64,000 nucleotides of DNA, from positions 27,962 through 91,961 of the forward strand of contig NZ_LQPC01000018.1 of NCBI RefSeq assembly GCF_002101705.1, in the 5' to 3' direction. Below, in pieces: positions 24,546 to 34,856 of the stretch. A program made the translations under genes and the position numbers. Below the pieces are notes generated by a model, which was not told the DNA's origin, ran no database searches, and was given only the letters and a program-made list of their open reading frames with translations. The stretch is from Mycolicibacterium iranicum (GTDB taxonomy: Bacteria > Actinomycetota > Actinomycetes > Mycobacteriales > Mycobacteriaceae). Numbering within the stretch: position 1 is the stretch's first letter; each line of letters starts with the position of its first letter.

Positions 24546-25760
24546 ATGAGGGAAGCGCCACATGTGCTGGGCATCGTCCTCGCCGGCGGAGAGGGGAAGC
24601 GGCTCTATCCGCTGACGGCTGACCGCGCCAAGCCGGCCGTCCCATTCGGGGGCGGCTACCGGCTCATCGACTTCGTGCTCTCCAATCTCGTCAACGCCCG
24701 CTATTTGCGGATCTGTGTGCTCACGCAATACAAGTCGCATTCGCTGGACCGTCACATCTCGCAGAACTGGCGGCTTTCCGGGCTTGCCGGCGAGTACATC
24801 ACGCCGGTCCCGGCGCAGCAGCGTCTCGGCCCACGCTGGTACACCGGTTCGGCCGACGCGATCTATCAGTCGATGAACCTGATCTACGACGAGGATCCCG
24901 ACTACATCGTGATCTTCGGCGCCGACCACGTCTACCGCATGGACCCCGAGCAGATGGTGCAGCAGCACATCGAGAGCGGCGCGGGGGCGACGGTCGCCGG
25001 GATCCGGGTGCCGCGTGCCGAGGCCAGCGCGTTCGGCTGCATCGACGCCGACGATTCAGGCCGGATCCGGGCGTTCGTGGAAAAACCAGCGGAACCGCCA
25101 TCAGTGCCCGACGACCCGGATCAGACGTTCGTGTCGATGGGCAATTACATCTTCACCACCAAGGTGTTGATCGATGCCATCCGGGCCGACGCCGACGACG
25201 ACGACTCCGACCATGACATGGGTGGCGACATCATCCCCAGGCTCGTCGAAGACGGCATGGCCGCGGTGTACGACTTCAACAACAACGAGGTGCCCGGGGC
25301 GACCGAGCGCGACCACGGGTACTGGCGCGACGTCGGCACGCTCGACGCGTTCTATGACGCGCACATGGATCTGGTGTCCGTTCATCCGGTGTTCAACCTG
25401 TACAACAAGCGCTGGCCCATTCGCGGCGGCGCCGAGAACCTGGCGCCTGCGAAGTTCGTCAACGGTGGCTCCGCGCAAGAGTCCGTGGTCGGTGCAGGCA
25501 GCATCATTTCGGCTGCGTCGGTGCGTAATTCGGTGCTGTCGTCGAACGTCGTGATCGACGACGGGGCGATTGTCGAGGGAAGTGTGATCATGCCCGGAGC
25601 CCGTATCGGGCGCGGAGCCGTGGTCCGCCACGCAATCCTGGACAAGAACGTCGTCGTCGGACCCGGTGAGATGGTCGGGGTCGATCTGGAGAAGGACCGA
25701 GAACGCTTCTCGGTCAGTGCCGGGGGTGTCGTGGCCGTCGGTAAGGGTGTCTGGATCTGA
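24546..25760 (+). CDS. glgC: Glucose-1-phosphate adenylyltransferase
   Basis: Makes ADP-glucose from ATP and glucose-1-phosphate for glycogen and capsular glucan synthesis. 404 aa. Motifs: the nucleotidyltransferase signature [20 protein letters not shown] (about 8-27), [32 protein letters not shown] and [11 protein letters not shown], then a left-handed beta-helix of hexapeptide repeats from about residue 290 ([20 protein letters not shown]). Counterpart of Rv1213. Start supported by the leaderless box. Confidence 0.96.
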   Translation: MREAPHVLGIVLAGGEGKRLYPLTADRAKPAVPFGGGYRLIDFVLSNLVNARYLRICVLTQYKSHSLDRHISQNWRLSGLAGEYITPVPAQQRLGPRWYTGSADAIYQSMNLIYDEDPDYIVIFGADHVYRMDPEQMVQQHIESGAGATVAGIRVPRAEASAFGCIDADDSGRIRAFVEKPAEPPSVPDDPDQTFVSMGNYIFTTKVLIDAIRADADDDDSDHDMGGDIIPRLVEDGMAAVYDFNNNEVPGATERDHGYWRDVGTLDAFYDAHMDLVSVHPVFNLYNKRWPIRGGAENLAPAKFVNGGSAQESVVGAGSIISAASVRNSVLSSNVVIDDGAIVEGSVIMPGARIGRGAVVRHAILDKNVVVGPGEMVGVDLEKDRERFSVSAGGVVAVGKGVWI

Positions 25761-25769
25761 CCGCCACTG

Positions 25770-25907
25770 GCGCCGTCGCCAGCCGTAGCCGGGGACAGTC
25801 AGGGCGCGCAGCACCGGCATGGTCTCGACGCGCTGCTTGCCGCCACGCCGAGTGTCCAGCACGCTGGCCGAACCGGTGAATCCGGCATAGGGCAGAAACG
25901 TCTGCAT
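25770..25907 (-). pseudogene. N-terminal remnant of a MSMEG_6728-like protein gene
   Basis: From ATG 25907 the - strand encodes MQTFLPYAGFTGSASVLDTR, then RGGKQRVETMPVLRALTVPG and YGW. This is the opening of an actinobacterial family I recall as MSMEG_6728-like (MQTFLPY..F, VLD..RLGKQRVE, LRAL, GW..HPA), sometimes linked to pyrimidine dimer glycosylases. After about 46 codons the similarity stops where the frame meets the 3' end of glgC, so the rest of the gene is missing. The usual RLGKQR is RGGKQR here. The open frame continues antisense through glgC, but that part is not the family. Confidence 0.6.
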
Positions 25908-25941
25908 GCCCGCACCACACCGCGCGGCCGTCGGACACCGA

Positions 25942-26532
25942 TCAGCGGGGAAGAGTGCGTTGTTTCGCCCGCCGCCGACGGATGATCCGCACCGCGGCCC
26001 ACGCCAGTGCGACCACCGCCAGCAGCACGAGGATCGGCACCAGAATCGCGAGGAACACCAGCACGACGCTGGCGATGTCCTCGATGGTGCTCAGCACCGG
26101 TGCGGCCATTCCCGAGGTCGCGACGTTGGCGGCTGGCCGCACCGTCGACTTCGTCAGGGACACCACCAGGGCTATGACGACCCCGATGGCCACCGGAATC
26201 CATTGGCCGGATTGGGCGAATGCGCCGGGGTCGGTGACCGTCGCCGTCTGTGCGGCGGTCCCGGATCCGAAGACGATGCCGCCTGCCGTCGGCCGAACGA
26301 ACGTTTGGACGATGTCGTTGACGCTGTCGAGGGCCGGTACCTTGTCGGCCACGATCTCTATGGCCAGCAAGACGGCCACGATCGTCATCACCCAGCCGTT
26401 CTCCAGCCAGGACCAGGCGGCGGGCAACGCCACCAAGTCGGTGAACCGCGCCAGGAGGCCGAGTGCTAGCAGCGGGATGTAGGCGTTGAGGCCCGCCGCC
26501 GTCGCCAGGCCGAACCCGGTGAGGAGCTCCAT
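25942..26532 (-). CDS. DUF4126 membrane protein
   Basis: 196 aa, with four to five hydrophobic segments: the opening helix has the family-like GFGLATAAGLNAYIPLLALG, then WVMTIVAVLLAIEIVADKVP near 47-66, WIPVAIGVVIALVVSLTK, and a C-terminal pair LVFLAILVPILVLLAVVALAWAA (split) with a basic tail RRRRAKQR. DUF4126 proteins are of unknown function. It lies 36 bp after the methyltransferase-like gene in the same direction. The MELLTGFG start is used. Confidence 0.75.
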   Translation of the reverse strand: MELLTGFGLATAAGLNAYIPLLALGLLARFTDLVALPAAWSWLENGWVMTIVAVLLAIEIVADKVPALDSVNDIVQTFVRPTAGGIVFGSGTAAQTATVTDPGAFAQSGQWIPVAIGVVIALVVSLTKSTVRPAANVATSGMAAPVLSTIEDIASVVLVFLAILVPILVLLAVVALAWAAVRIIRRRRAKQRTLPR

Positions 26533-26568
26533 GACGTCAGTATGCGTCGGGGCACGCTTTTCTGGCGA

Positions 26569-27243
26569 TCACCACACCCCCGGGATCAGCCGGTAGCGCA
26601 CCTGCTGCGTGTAATCGCGATAGCCGTTGAGCTCGGCGTTGAGCAGCTTCTCCTCGTCGAGAATGCGGGCCGCCAGCACCGGGACCGCAGCCACGACGGC
26701 GAGCAGACTCCACAGAGAATCGAGCGCCGGTGGTGTGCCGACCATCATGATCAGCGAGCCGAAATACATTGGATGCCGGACCAGCCCGTACAAGCCAGTC
26801 GAGACCAGCGGCTGGTCGGCCTCCACCCGGATAGTGGCCGCAGCGTAGTTGTTCTGCACGATCACCAATTGCGCGATGCTGAGCCCGGCCGCCACAAGGA
26901 CGTTGCCGACGATGACGAGCCAGGTCGGCACCGACGACCAGCCGAAGCGGTGGTCCAGGGCCGACAGCGCAAAGGTGACGAAGACCAGACCTATCGTCAG
27001 GCTGATGATGATCCGTTGCGCGGGAAGGCTTTCCGCCGCCGGTCCCGCCTTCATGCGGCGTGCGAGAGCCTCGGGGTAGCGCGCAGCGAGGACCGCGGAG
27101 GGAACGATCGTCGTCAGCGCCAACACCGCCACGAACACCCAGGCCTGCCAGTAATGGACGGTGCCGGCGGGCAAGAACAGTGCGACACCGACGAACGCGA
27201 TGCCGAAAATCGTCGACGCCAATGCCTGTCCGGCCGTCTTCAT
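26569..27243 (-). CDS. ICMT-like membrane methyltransferase
   Basis: 224-aa protein with about six membrane helices. The C-terminal part has the phospholipid/isoprenylcysteine carboxyl methyltransferase pattern: YGLVRHPMYFGSLIMMVGTP (about 155-174) and an acidic cytoplasmic end LDEEKLLNAELNGYRDYTQQ. Such proteins methylate lipids, isoprenyl or small molecules with SAM; the substrate here is unknown. The stop of the ABC permease gene upstream (27253) is 10 bp away, so it is probably part of the exporter operon. Confidence 0.75.
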   Translation of the reverse strand: MKTAGQALASTIFGIAFVGVALFLPAGTVHYWQAWVFVAVLALTTIVPSAVLAARYPEALARRMKAGPAAESLPAQRIIISLTIGLVFVTFALSALDHRFGWSSVPTWLVIVGNVLVAAGLSIAQLVIVQNNYAAATIRVEADQPLVSTGLYGLVRHPMYFGSLIMMVGTPPALDSLWSLLAVVAAVPVLAARILDEEKLLNAELNGYRDYTQQVRYRLIPGVW

Positions 27244-27252
27244 CTGTGCCTC

Positions 27253-28869
27253 CTACACTGCATCCCGGCGCCGATAGAGGAGCCCGGCAACGGCCGTGAA
27301 ACCCGTTGCAGCCAAGGTCATCACGGCCAGGGCGGGAACGGAAACGTCGAGAGGGACGGTGGTGCGGCCCACGGGTGAGAGGTCGATCAGCCAGCGGGGC
27401 AGTCGCAGCAGCGCGCCCAGGTAGAGCGACAGCACCACGAAAGCGACTGCGGACCAGGCGATCCAGGTCTGACGCAGTGCGACGGCGAGCGCGGCCACCC
27501 CGGCCAGCACACTCAGGGCCGGGACATACGCAAGGCCGGCCAGCGTCAGCTTCGGGATGGTGCCCAGGTCCCCGACTGTGGCGCCGGCCCCTATTCCATT
27601 TCCGAGACCCGCAAAGAACATCAGCACCGCCGCCCCCAGCGTCGCCGATACGACGGCCGTGAGCAGCCAGCGCCACCGCGATATCGCACCGGCAAGTACG
27701 ACCTCACCGAGTCCGGACTGTTCGTCGGAGTGGACCCGCAACACCGCCGACACCACACAGGCGCCCGCCGCTGCGGCGAGGAACTGGGTCATCGTGGTGT
27801 AAACGCCGTCGGTGCCCTGCGTCGAGATCATCCGGGCGATCAGCTCGTTCTCCTCGGCGTTCTCGATGAGTGATTTCGTCATCGATCCGAATGCCAGGCC
27901 GGCCACGAACAGTCCGACCGACCAGCCGGTGATCTGCCCGCGCTGCAGGGTCAGGTGCAGGCCGAGCACTCCAGAGACCGTGCGCGCATCGGGGCGATCG
28001 CTCCGGGAGGCGACCGTGCCGTCGTCGTACTGGCGACGCACCTCCAGGGTCGCTGCCAGCGCGACCAGACACACGGTCAGCGCGACGAGCAGAGCCAGCG
28101 GCCACCAGCGCAGATCGACGAACGCCCGCATCTGTTGCGCCCATGCGATGGGGGAGAACCAGCTCAGCGCAGAGCCGGAGGGTTCGATGACGTCGCCGAT
28201 GCCGCGAACGAGCGCTGCGAGAGCCAACGCCGCCATCGCTGCACCTGTCGCCGCGCGGCCGACGCGCCACATCTGTGCCGTCACCGCGGCGACGGCGCCG
28301 AACACCGTGGCGACCGCCGTCACTCCCAGGCACATGGCAGCCGAGTCGGCGACGCCGAAGCCTGCGGCCGCCATCGCCGCTGTCATCGTCATCGCGAGAA
28401 CTGCGTTCACGCCGATCACTACGGTCAACGCCGCGGTGGTCCGTGCGTAGCGGCCGACGACCGACGCGAGGACGAGTTCGGCGGTGCCGCTTTCCTCTTC
28501 GGTGCGGGTGTGTCGAATCACCGTGAGGATTGCCAGGATCGATGTCGCGACGATGAGCGTCAGCATCAGCTCGTTGGCGATCATGGCGCCGAGCTCGGTC
28601 TCGTTGCCGCCGAACATCGGCCCGCCCAGCATCATCCCGGCGGGAGTCTTGAGCAGATCGACCCGCGCTTGGCGTTGCGCCTCTTCAGGATAGGCGAGCC
28701 TGACGGCCCCCGGTGCGTAGGCCATCATCAGCGTCAGGGCGGCGACCCAGATGGACAGGCGGAGTCGGTCGCGTCTGAGCGCGAGCCGGATGAGGTGCCC
28801 GGTGCCTGTCCACGGCGACGCCGAGGGCGAGGCCGCGTGCCTGTGCGGGGCAGTAACGGTCGCGCTCAT
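27253..28869 (-). CDS. ABC exporter permease (Rv1217c-like)
   Basis: 538-aa integral membrane subunit with about 12 helices, resembling tetronasin/polyketide exporters. It is the partner of the ATPase gene just upstream. In M. tuberculosis the pair Rv1217c/Rv1218c exports several drugs and is repressed by RaaS (Rv1219c), and the same order is found here. The frame runs from 29007, but ATG 28869 (MSATVTAPHRHAA) overlaps the ATPase stop by 4 nt and is the likely coupled start. The first helix follows HLIRLALRRDRLRLSIWVAA. Confidence 0.85.
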   Translation of the reverse strand: MSATVTAPHRHAASPSASPWTGTGHLIRLALRRDRLRLSIWVAALTLMMAYAPGAVRLAYPEEAQRQARVDLLKTPAGMMLGGPMFGGNETELGAMIANELMLTLIVATSILAILTVIRHTRTEEESGTAELVLASVVGRYARTTAALTVVIGVNAVLAMTMTAAMAAAGFGVADSAAMCLGVTAVATVFGAVAAVTAQMWRVGRAATGAAMAALALAALVRGIGDVIEPSGSALSWFSPIAWAQQMRAFVDLRWWPLALLVALTVCLVALAATLEVRRQYDDGTVASRSDRPDARTVSGVLGLHLTLQRGQITGWSVGLFVAGLAFGSMTKSLIENAEENELIARMISTQGTDGVYTTMTQFLAAAAGACVVSAVLRVHSDEQSGLGEVVLAGAISRWRWLLTAVVSATLGAAVLMFFAGLGNGIGAGATVGDLGTIPKLTLAGLAYVPALSVLAGVAALAVALRQTWIAWSAVAFVVLSLYLGALLRLPRWLIDLSPVGRTTVPLDVSVPALAVMTLAATGFTAVAGLLYRRRDAV

Positions 28870-29771
28870 CGCGATCCCGCCCCGTGATATTCGCGCAGGA
28901 ACATGTCCTCCAAAGACGCTGGTGCAACGGTCAGCTCGTCGATACCCTGCGTCGCGAGGTCGGACATCGCGCGATCGAGATCGTCGCGATCCACCGAGAA
29001 ACGCCACAGGCCGTCATCTGCTCGCAGATCGTGAACGTACGGCAGGTGTCGGAGACTGCGACCGTCTCCCCGGGTGCGCGCCGTGACGGTGGTACGCATC
29101 AGGTGCCTCATCTCGGCCAGCGTTCCAGAACGGACAGTGCGCCCCGCGCGGACGATGGTCACGGTGTCGCAAAGCTTTTCGACCTCGGCGAGGATGTGGC
29201 TCGATAGCAGCACCGCTGCACCCTGTCCGGCGACCTCCCGCACGCACTGTTGAAAAGCCCGCTCCATCAAAGGGTCCAGGCCGGACGTCGGTTCGTCGAG
29301 GATGAAAAGCTCACTGCGTGTACTGAACGCCGCAACGATGGCGACTTTCTGTCTGTTGCCCTTGGAATAGGTGCGGGCTTTCTTGTGCGGGTCGAGCTCG
29401 AAGCGGTCGATCAACTCATCCCGGCGACGTTCGTCGACGCCGTCGCCGCGCAGGGCAGCCAGAAAGTCGATGGCCTGCATTCCGGTGAGGTTGGGCCAGA
29501 GGGTGACATCGCCTGGCACATAGGCGATCCTGCGGTGCAGGGAGACGGCGTCGCTCCACGGGTCACCACCGAGCAGGCGCGCGGTGCCGCCGTCGGCGCG
29601 CAGCAGACCCAGCAGGACTCGGATCGTCGTGGACTTTCCGGCGCCGTTAGGTCCGAGGAACCCGGTCACGTCGCCTGGGGCGACGGTGAGATCGAGACCG
29701 TCGAGGGCCTTGGTGCGGCCGAAAGACTTTCGCAAACCGCTGATCTCCACCGCGAATGAGGGGTCAGTCAT
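28866..29771 (-). CDS. ABC exporter ATP-binding protein (Rv1218c-like)
   Basis: ABC ATPase of 301 aa. Walker A GPNGAGKST (about residues 42-50), signature YSKGNRQKVAIVAAFSTRS in which SKGNRQ replaces canonical LSGGQ, Walker B LFILDEPTSGLDP, switch His in LLSSHIL. The C-terminal third (from about 210) is a regulatory tail. It energises drug efflux through the permease encoded next. ATG 29771 is chosen over 29822 since MTDPSFAVEISGL is the family-type start; it overlaps the regulator gene by 8 nt. Confidence 0.9.
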   Translation of the reverse strand: MTDPSFAVEISGLRKSFGRTKALDGLDLTVAPGDVTGFLGPNGAGKSTTIRVLLGLLRADGGTARLLGGDPWSDAVSLHRRIAYVPGDVTLWPNLTGMQAIDFLAALRGDGVDERRRDELIDRFELDPHKKARTYSKGNRQKVAIVAAFSTRSELFILDEPTSGLDPLMERAFQQCVREVAGQGAAVLLSSHILAEVEKLCDTVTIVRAGRTVRSGTLAEMRHLMRTTVTARTRGDGRSLRHLPYVHDLRADDGLWRFSVDRDDLDRAMSDLATQGIDELTVAPASLEDMFLREYHGAGSR

Positions 29772-30423
29772 CGTGCGCTCCTTCTGGTGAGGTGAACGGA
29801 ATGCCCTGGTCACGTCGGGCAAGAAAGGCCTCGTACATCGTCGGCTGCGCCATCAGCCCGTTGGTGTAGAGCTCGAGAGCCGGCAGCACCATGTCCTCGC
29901 TGTAGTCCCGCAGAACGACACGCAGGTCGGAGCTGTCGTGCAATTGAAGGTAGAGAAGGAAGCTCCCACCGTTGGCCATGGCCAGAAAGCGAGCGCGGGC
30001 TCTGGGATCCGCGCTGGGCTTCACCGTGCCTGCCTCGACACCTTCTTGCATGTACCGCTCGACGTTGTCGATCATGTTGCGCCACAGCTTCTTTGCAAGC
30101 TCGCCGCCGGATTGGAGGCTGCGGACCAGATAGGCCATGAGCGGTGCGTACTCCTCGATCTCGGCCATCTGCGCAAGCCACGTTGCGGGGTCGGATGTCT
30201 GGATCGACGCGCTCTTGCTTGCGTACACCGCTTCGGCGACATAGTCGTCGCACGCCTTGCGCAATCCGTCCTTGGAGCCGAAGTGGTGGATGACCAGACC
30301 CGGGCTCACCCCGGCCGTCGTGGCAATGGCGCGAACGCTGACCCCGAAGCCGTCACGGCCGAACAACTCGATAGCCGCATCCCGGATCCGGGCGGCGGCG
30401 GTGAGATCGTCGGCTGAACGCAT
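29764..30423 (-). CDS. raaS: TetR-family repressor of the exporter operon (RaaS-like)
   Basis: TetR regulator of 219 aa. The helix-turn-helix (residues 20-50) reads FGVSVRAIATTAGVSPGLVI, then HHFGSKDGLR; the C-terminal ligand domain is rich in aromatic and acidic residues. Counterpart of Rv1219c (RaaS), which represses the adjacent drug exporter. ATG 30423 is preferred over 30441 because its first base closes a palindrome that overlaps the -10 box, implying autoregulation of a leaderless transcript. The gene is the first of a 4- or 5-gene operon running to 26569 or 25942. Confidence 0.88.
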   Translation of the reverse strand: MRSADDLTAAARIRDAAIELFGRDGFGVSVRAIATTAGVSPGLVIHHFGSKDGLRKACDDYVAEAVYASKSASIQTSDPATWLAQMAEIEEYAPLMAYLVRSLQSGGELAKKLWRNMIDNVERYMQEGVEAGTVKPSADPRARARFLAMANGGSFLLYLQLHDSSDLRVVLRDYSEDMVLPALELYTNGLMAQPTMYEAFLARRDQGIPFTSPEGAHDD

Positions 30424-30440
30424 GTTTAGTACATTAAACA
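30423..30440 (-). promoter_or_regulatory. raaS operator and leaderless promoter
   Basis: TGTTTA-N6-TAAACA palindrome. On the - strand it contains the -10 box TAATGT (30431-30436) and ends in the A of the ATG start codon, 7 nt later. Binding of the TetR protein here would block its own transcription and that of the exporter genes. Confidence 0.6.
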
Positions 30441-30469
30441 CTCGTTCAGCGCAGCGTCAAGACCTTCTT

Positions 30470-30505
30470 GCACCGCGAGCGCGCGCGTCTGAACGGCGAC
30501 ACGCC
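30470..30505 (+). repeat. Dispersed palindromic repeat, copy C (left arm)
   Basis: GCACCGCGAGCGCGCGCG, TCTGAACGGCGACACGCC. Same core as copy A. It pairs with an inverted copy at 30569-30602. Confidence 0.65.
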
Positions 30506-30568
30506 CAGTCCGCCGTGCAGTCAGGGCGCAGTCAGCGGCACCGAGTGCGCGCGCAACGTCAGCGCTGC

Positions 30569-30602
30569 CGGCGTGTCGCGGAGCAGACGCGCGCGCTCGC
30601 GG
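30569..30602 (-). repeat. Dispersed palindromic repeat, copy C' (right arm)
   Basis: On the - strand it reads CCGCGAGCGCGCGCGTCTGC, then GACACGCCGG after TCC GC. Inverted relative to 30470-30505; together they could fold as a long stem with a 63-nt loop. Confidence 0.6.
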
Positions 30603-30617
30603 AGCGAGGCAACGGGC

Positions 30618-30696
30618 GCGCTCCCAAGAAAAGTGCGCTCCCAAGAAAAGTGCGCGCGGAAAAGATGCGCGCGGAAAGGATGCGCGCGGAAAGGTC
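30618..30696. repeat. Two adjoining tandem arrays between raaS and the methyltransferase gene
   Basis: Two units of 17 bp (GCGCTCCCAAGAAAAGT; 30618-30634 and 30635-30651) run straight into three units of 15 bp (GCGCGCGGAAARGAT; 30652-30666, 30667-30681, 30682-30696, the last diverged at its end). The last unit reaches the stop codon of the O-methyltransferase gene. Confidence 0.75.
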
Positions 30697-31375
30697 AGTC
30701 GCGGGCCGCGGCGAGGAGACCGTCGCCGAGCGGGATCAGCACCGGCGTCAAACGCTCGTCTTCGGCGATCAGGCGCGCCGCCTCGCGGACTGCGGCCACC
30801 TCGTTGTCCTTGGCGGCGGCGTCGCCGGCTCGTCCGCCGAGCGCAGCGCGGTGGACGACGATGGCTCCGCCCTCGCGCAGCAGACGCACACCTTCGACCA
30901 CGAACTGCGGTTGATCGGCGGGTTCGGCGTCGATGAAGACCAGATCGTAGGACTCGTCGGCCAGTCTGGTCAGGACTTCCTGAGCGCGCCCGCTGATAAG
31001 CCGCGTCCGGCCCGGTCCGACACCGGCCTCGCTGAACGCCTGCTTGGCGATGCGCTGATGCTCGGGTTCGACGTCGATCGTGGTCAGCACGCCGTCCTCG
31101 CGCATGCCGGACAGCAGCCACAGCCCGCTGACCCCCGCCCCGGTGCCTACTTCGACCACTGCTTTCGCGCCGGTGAGTTTGGCGAGCACGCACAGCAGCG
31201 CACCCACGGCCGGGGTCACCGCGCCCGCCCCGATATCGACTGCACGTTCGCGCGCGGCCGCGACGATGGCGTCCTCGGAGATCGAGTGTTCGGCATGGTT
31301 GACGATCGCTTCCGCCTGGCTTGCCCGCGCGGTGGCATCGCCGGAGCCGGCTCCGGGCTCATCGGTGCTGGCCAT
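30695..31375 (-). CDS. SAM-dependent O-methyltransferase (Rv1220c-like)
   Basis: 226-aa class I, CCoAMT-like methyltransferase. SAM motif [19 protein letters not shown] (about 69-87), metal-binding [11 protein letters not shown] (about 143-153; note DAE for DAD), terminal [19 protein letters not shown]. Counterpart of Rv1220c, divergent from sigE. ATG 31375 ([10 protein letters not shown]) is used; the frame extends to 31444 but that part would overlap the sigE upstream region. The natural acceptor is unknown. Confidence 0.85.
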   Translation of the reverse strand: MASTDEPGAGSGDATARASQAEAIVNHAEHSISEDAIVAAARERAVDIGAGAVTPAVGALLCVLAKLTGAKAVVEVGTGAGVSGLWLLSGMREDGVLTTIDVEPEHQRIAKQAFSEAGVGPGRTRLISGRAQEVLTRLADESYDLVFIDAEPADQPQFVVEGVRLLREGGAIVVHRAALGGRAGDAAAKDNEVAAVREAARLIAEDERLTPVLIPLGDGLLAAARD

Positions 31376-31481
31376 GCCCGCAGCGTAGAGCCAAGCCCGG
31401 TCGCCGGCAGCAGCGACACGCCCGCTGCCCTCAGCCAGGATCACAGCTGTTTTCGCTGGTGAAAAAAAGGGTAGCGCTGTT

Positions 31482-31499
31482 TCTCAGGAAATGTTCAGT
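31482..31499 (+). promoter_or_regulatory. Possible MprA-type site upstream of sigE
   Basis: TTCTCAG (31482-31488) and TGTTCAG (31493-31499) are spaced one helical turn apart. In M. tuberculosis MprA activates sigE through loosely repeated boxes of about this form. Match judged by eye. Confidence 0.35.
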
Positions 31500-31542
31500 T
31501 TGCTCATATGCCTGCCATACGCGTACAGGAGACGGTGATCGC

Positions 31543-32343
31543 ATGACAGACGGCGCGTCCAGCGCACGCATCGACACCGCACGCCCGGGGAACAACGCCG
31601 AGCCCGGTCGCGTTGTGGATTTCAAGCGGTCGCCGTCAATTGACCGCCATCACGATCTGGAGGATCCGACGACCACCTCGACCGGTCCCACGACCGTCAA
31701 TGCCCCCGTGACCATGGCACATCTGGAGCAGTACACCGACGCCGAGTGGGTGGAGCCGAGCGACGAGCTGACCGGTACGGCGGTCTTCGACGCCACCGGT
31801 GACATCGCGGCCATGCCGAGCTGGGACGAACTCGTCCGCCAGCACGCCGACCGCGTCTACCGGCTGGCCTACCGGCTCTCCGGTAACCAGCATGACGCGG
31901 AGGACCTGACGCAGGAGACGTTCATTCGCGTCTTCCGTTCGGTGCAGAACTATCAGCCGGGCACCTTCGAGGGCTGGTTGCACCGCATCACGACCAACCT
32001 ATTCCTCGACATGGTGCGCCGACGCGGCCGCATCCGGATGGAAGCGCTGCCCGAGGACTACGATCGCGTGCCCGCCGACGAGCCGAACCCCGAGCAGATC
32101 TACCACGATTCGCGCCTGGGTCCGGATCTGCAGGCGGCGTTGGACTCGTTAGCGCCTGAATTCCGCGCTGCCGTGGTCCTCTGTGACATCGAAGGTCTGT
32201 CCTACGAGGAGATCGGCGCGACGCTGGGCGTCAAACTCGGCACCGTCCGCAGCCGCATCCACCGCGGCCGGCAGGCGCTGCGCGAATACCTGGCGCGGCA
32301 TTCGGATGCCGGCAGTATCCGCGACGCGGCCCAATCCGCCTGA
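31543..32343 (+). CDS. sigE: ECF RNA polymerase sigma factor SigE
   Basis: Envelope-stress sigma factor, 266 aa. Region 2 (about residues 100-165: [20 protein letters not shown], then [20 protein letters not shown]) and region 4 (about 200-255: [20 protein letters not shown], then [20 protein letters not shown]) are near identical to M. tuberculosis SigE from memory. The N-terminal 75 residues are variable. ATG 31543 is supported by AGGAGA (31527-31532) 10 nt upstream; the frame is open from 31321 but upstream codons do not look like SigE. rseA, htrA and tatB follow in the same direction. Confidence 0.95.
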   Translation: MTDGASSARIDTARPGNNAEPGRVVDFKRSPSIDRHHDLEDPTTTSTGPTTVNAPVTMAHLEQYTDAEWVEPSDELTGTAVFDATGDIAAMPSWDELVRQHADRVYRLAYRLSGNQHDAEDLTQETFIRVFRSVQNYQPGTFEGWLHRITTNLFLDMVRRRGRIRMEALPEDYDRVPADEPNPEQIYHDSRLGPDLQAALDSLAPEFRAAVVLCDIEGLSYEEIGATLGVKLGTVRSRIHRGRQALREYLARHSDAGSIRDAAQSA

Positions 32344-32436
32344 CGTTCGCGCGATGCGGCGCAGCATGCCGCGCTACATTCGAAGGGAAGACTTCCGACT
32401 GGGCAGGCTGCACGACACCGACTGGAGAGGAGCTGG

Positions 32437-32835
32437 GTGGTGTTCGATCCCGGACATGCATTCCGCCGAGCGTTCTCCTGGCTCCCGTCGCAGTTTGCTT
32501 CGCAAAGCGACGCCCCGGTGGGTCCCCGTCAGTTCGGCTCCACCGAACACCTCTCCACCGAGGCCATCGCCGCATTCGCCGACGGTGAGCTCCGCATGAC
32601 CGCGCACCTTCGCGCCGCCCATCACCTGTCCCTGTGCCAAGAGTGCGCAATGGAGGTCGACGCGCAGCGGCAGGCACGCGAGGCGCTGCGGGATTCCTGC
32701 CCGGTTGCCATGCCGAGTTCTTTGCTGGGACTGCTCTCCCAGATCCCGAACCACACCCCGGTGGATGTGCAGGATTCAACCGAATCCGCGCAGTTGGCTG
32801 ACGGCGCGGAGCGCGCCCGTCGCAAGCGCCGGTAG
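32437..32835 (+). CDS. rseA: Anti-sigma-E factor RseA
   Basis: Zinc-associated anti-sigma (ZAS) factor, 132 aa; M. tuberculosis RseA is about 154, the difference lying in the tail. It opens with FRRAFSWLPSQFASQSDAPVG and contains LSTEAIAAFADGELRMTAHL and the zinc motif HHLSLCQECAMEVD (H-x3-C-x2-C, about residues 62-75). It binds SigE in the cytoplasm and releases it on oxidation or degradation. Tandem GTG codons at 32437 and 32440 both follow GGAGAGGAG; either may be used. Confidence 0.92.
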   Translation: MVFDPGHAFRRAFSWLPSQFASQSDAPVGPRQFGSTEHLSTEAIAAFADGELRMTAHLRAAHHLSLCQECAMEVDAQRQAREALRDSCPVAMPSSLLGLLSQIPNHTPVDVQDSTESAQLADGAERARRKRR

Positions 32836-32898
32836 GGTAGATGCAAAGCTGACCGTCGAGGTATGGCGGCGATTGCTGGCACCTCGACACGAGGGTGA

Positions 32899-34407
<1,509 letters not shown>

Positions 34408-34409
34408 CA

Positions 34410-34856
34410 ATGTTCGCCAATGTCGGCTGGGGCGAGATGCTGGTCCTGGTGATCGCGGGTCTAGTGATCCTGGGACCCGAGCGGTTGCCCGGTGCCATCC
34501 GCTGGACGGCGGGGGCGGTGCGCCAGGCGCGCGACTACGTGACAGGCGCGACGAGCCAGTTGCGTGAGGATCTGGGCCCGGACTTCGACGATCTGCGGGA
34601 GCCGCTGTCAGAACTGCAGAAGCTGCGGGGCATGACTCCGCGCGCGGCGCTGACCAAGCACCTTCTCGACGGCGACGACTCGATCTTCACCGGGAAGTTC
34701 GACTCGCCCCGCGCGGGACAGAACGGTCAGAGCGGGTCGGAGAAGCCGGACGAGAAGCCACAGTCCGGACCCGGGCCCGCGCCGGTCAAACAGTCGCCGC
34801 CAGTCAAACAACCGGAGCCGTCTGGTTCGACGCCGTTCGACACCGACGCGACTTAG
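34410..34856 (+). CDS. tatB: Twin-arginine translocase subunit TatB
   Basis: 148 aa: one N-terminal membrane helix in [20 protein letters not shown] (residues 1-20) ending [12 protein letters not shown], with the conserved Gly-Pro hinge and an amphipathic helix (about 22-45). A charged tail follows, with Pro/Lys/Ser-rich end. It recruits folded Tat substrates to TatC. Two bp after htrA; the end overlaps the convergent mrp gene by 4 nt. TatC is not in this window. Confidence 0.93.
   Translation: MFANVGWGEMLVLVIAGLVILGPERLPGAIRWTAGAVRQARDYVTGATSQLREDLGPDFDDLREPLSELQKLRGMTPRAALTKHLLDGDDSIFTGKFDSPRAGQNGQSGSEKPDEKPQSGPGPAPVKQSPPVKQPEPSGSTPFDTDAT

Noticed and set aside
25101..25769. Continuation of the MQTFLPY frame as a 268-aa gene
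   Set aside because: Beyond about codon 46 the frame is antisense to glgC and no longer resembles the family.
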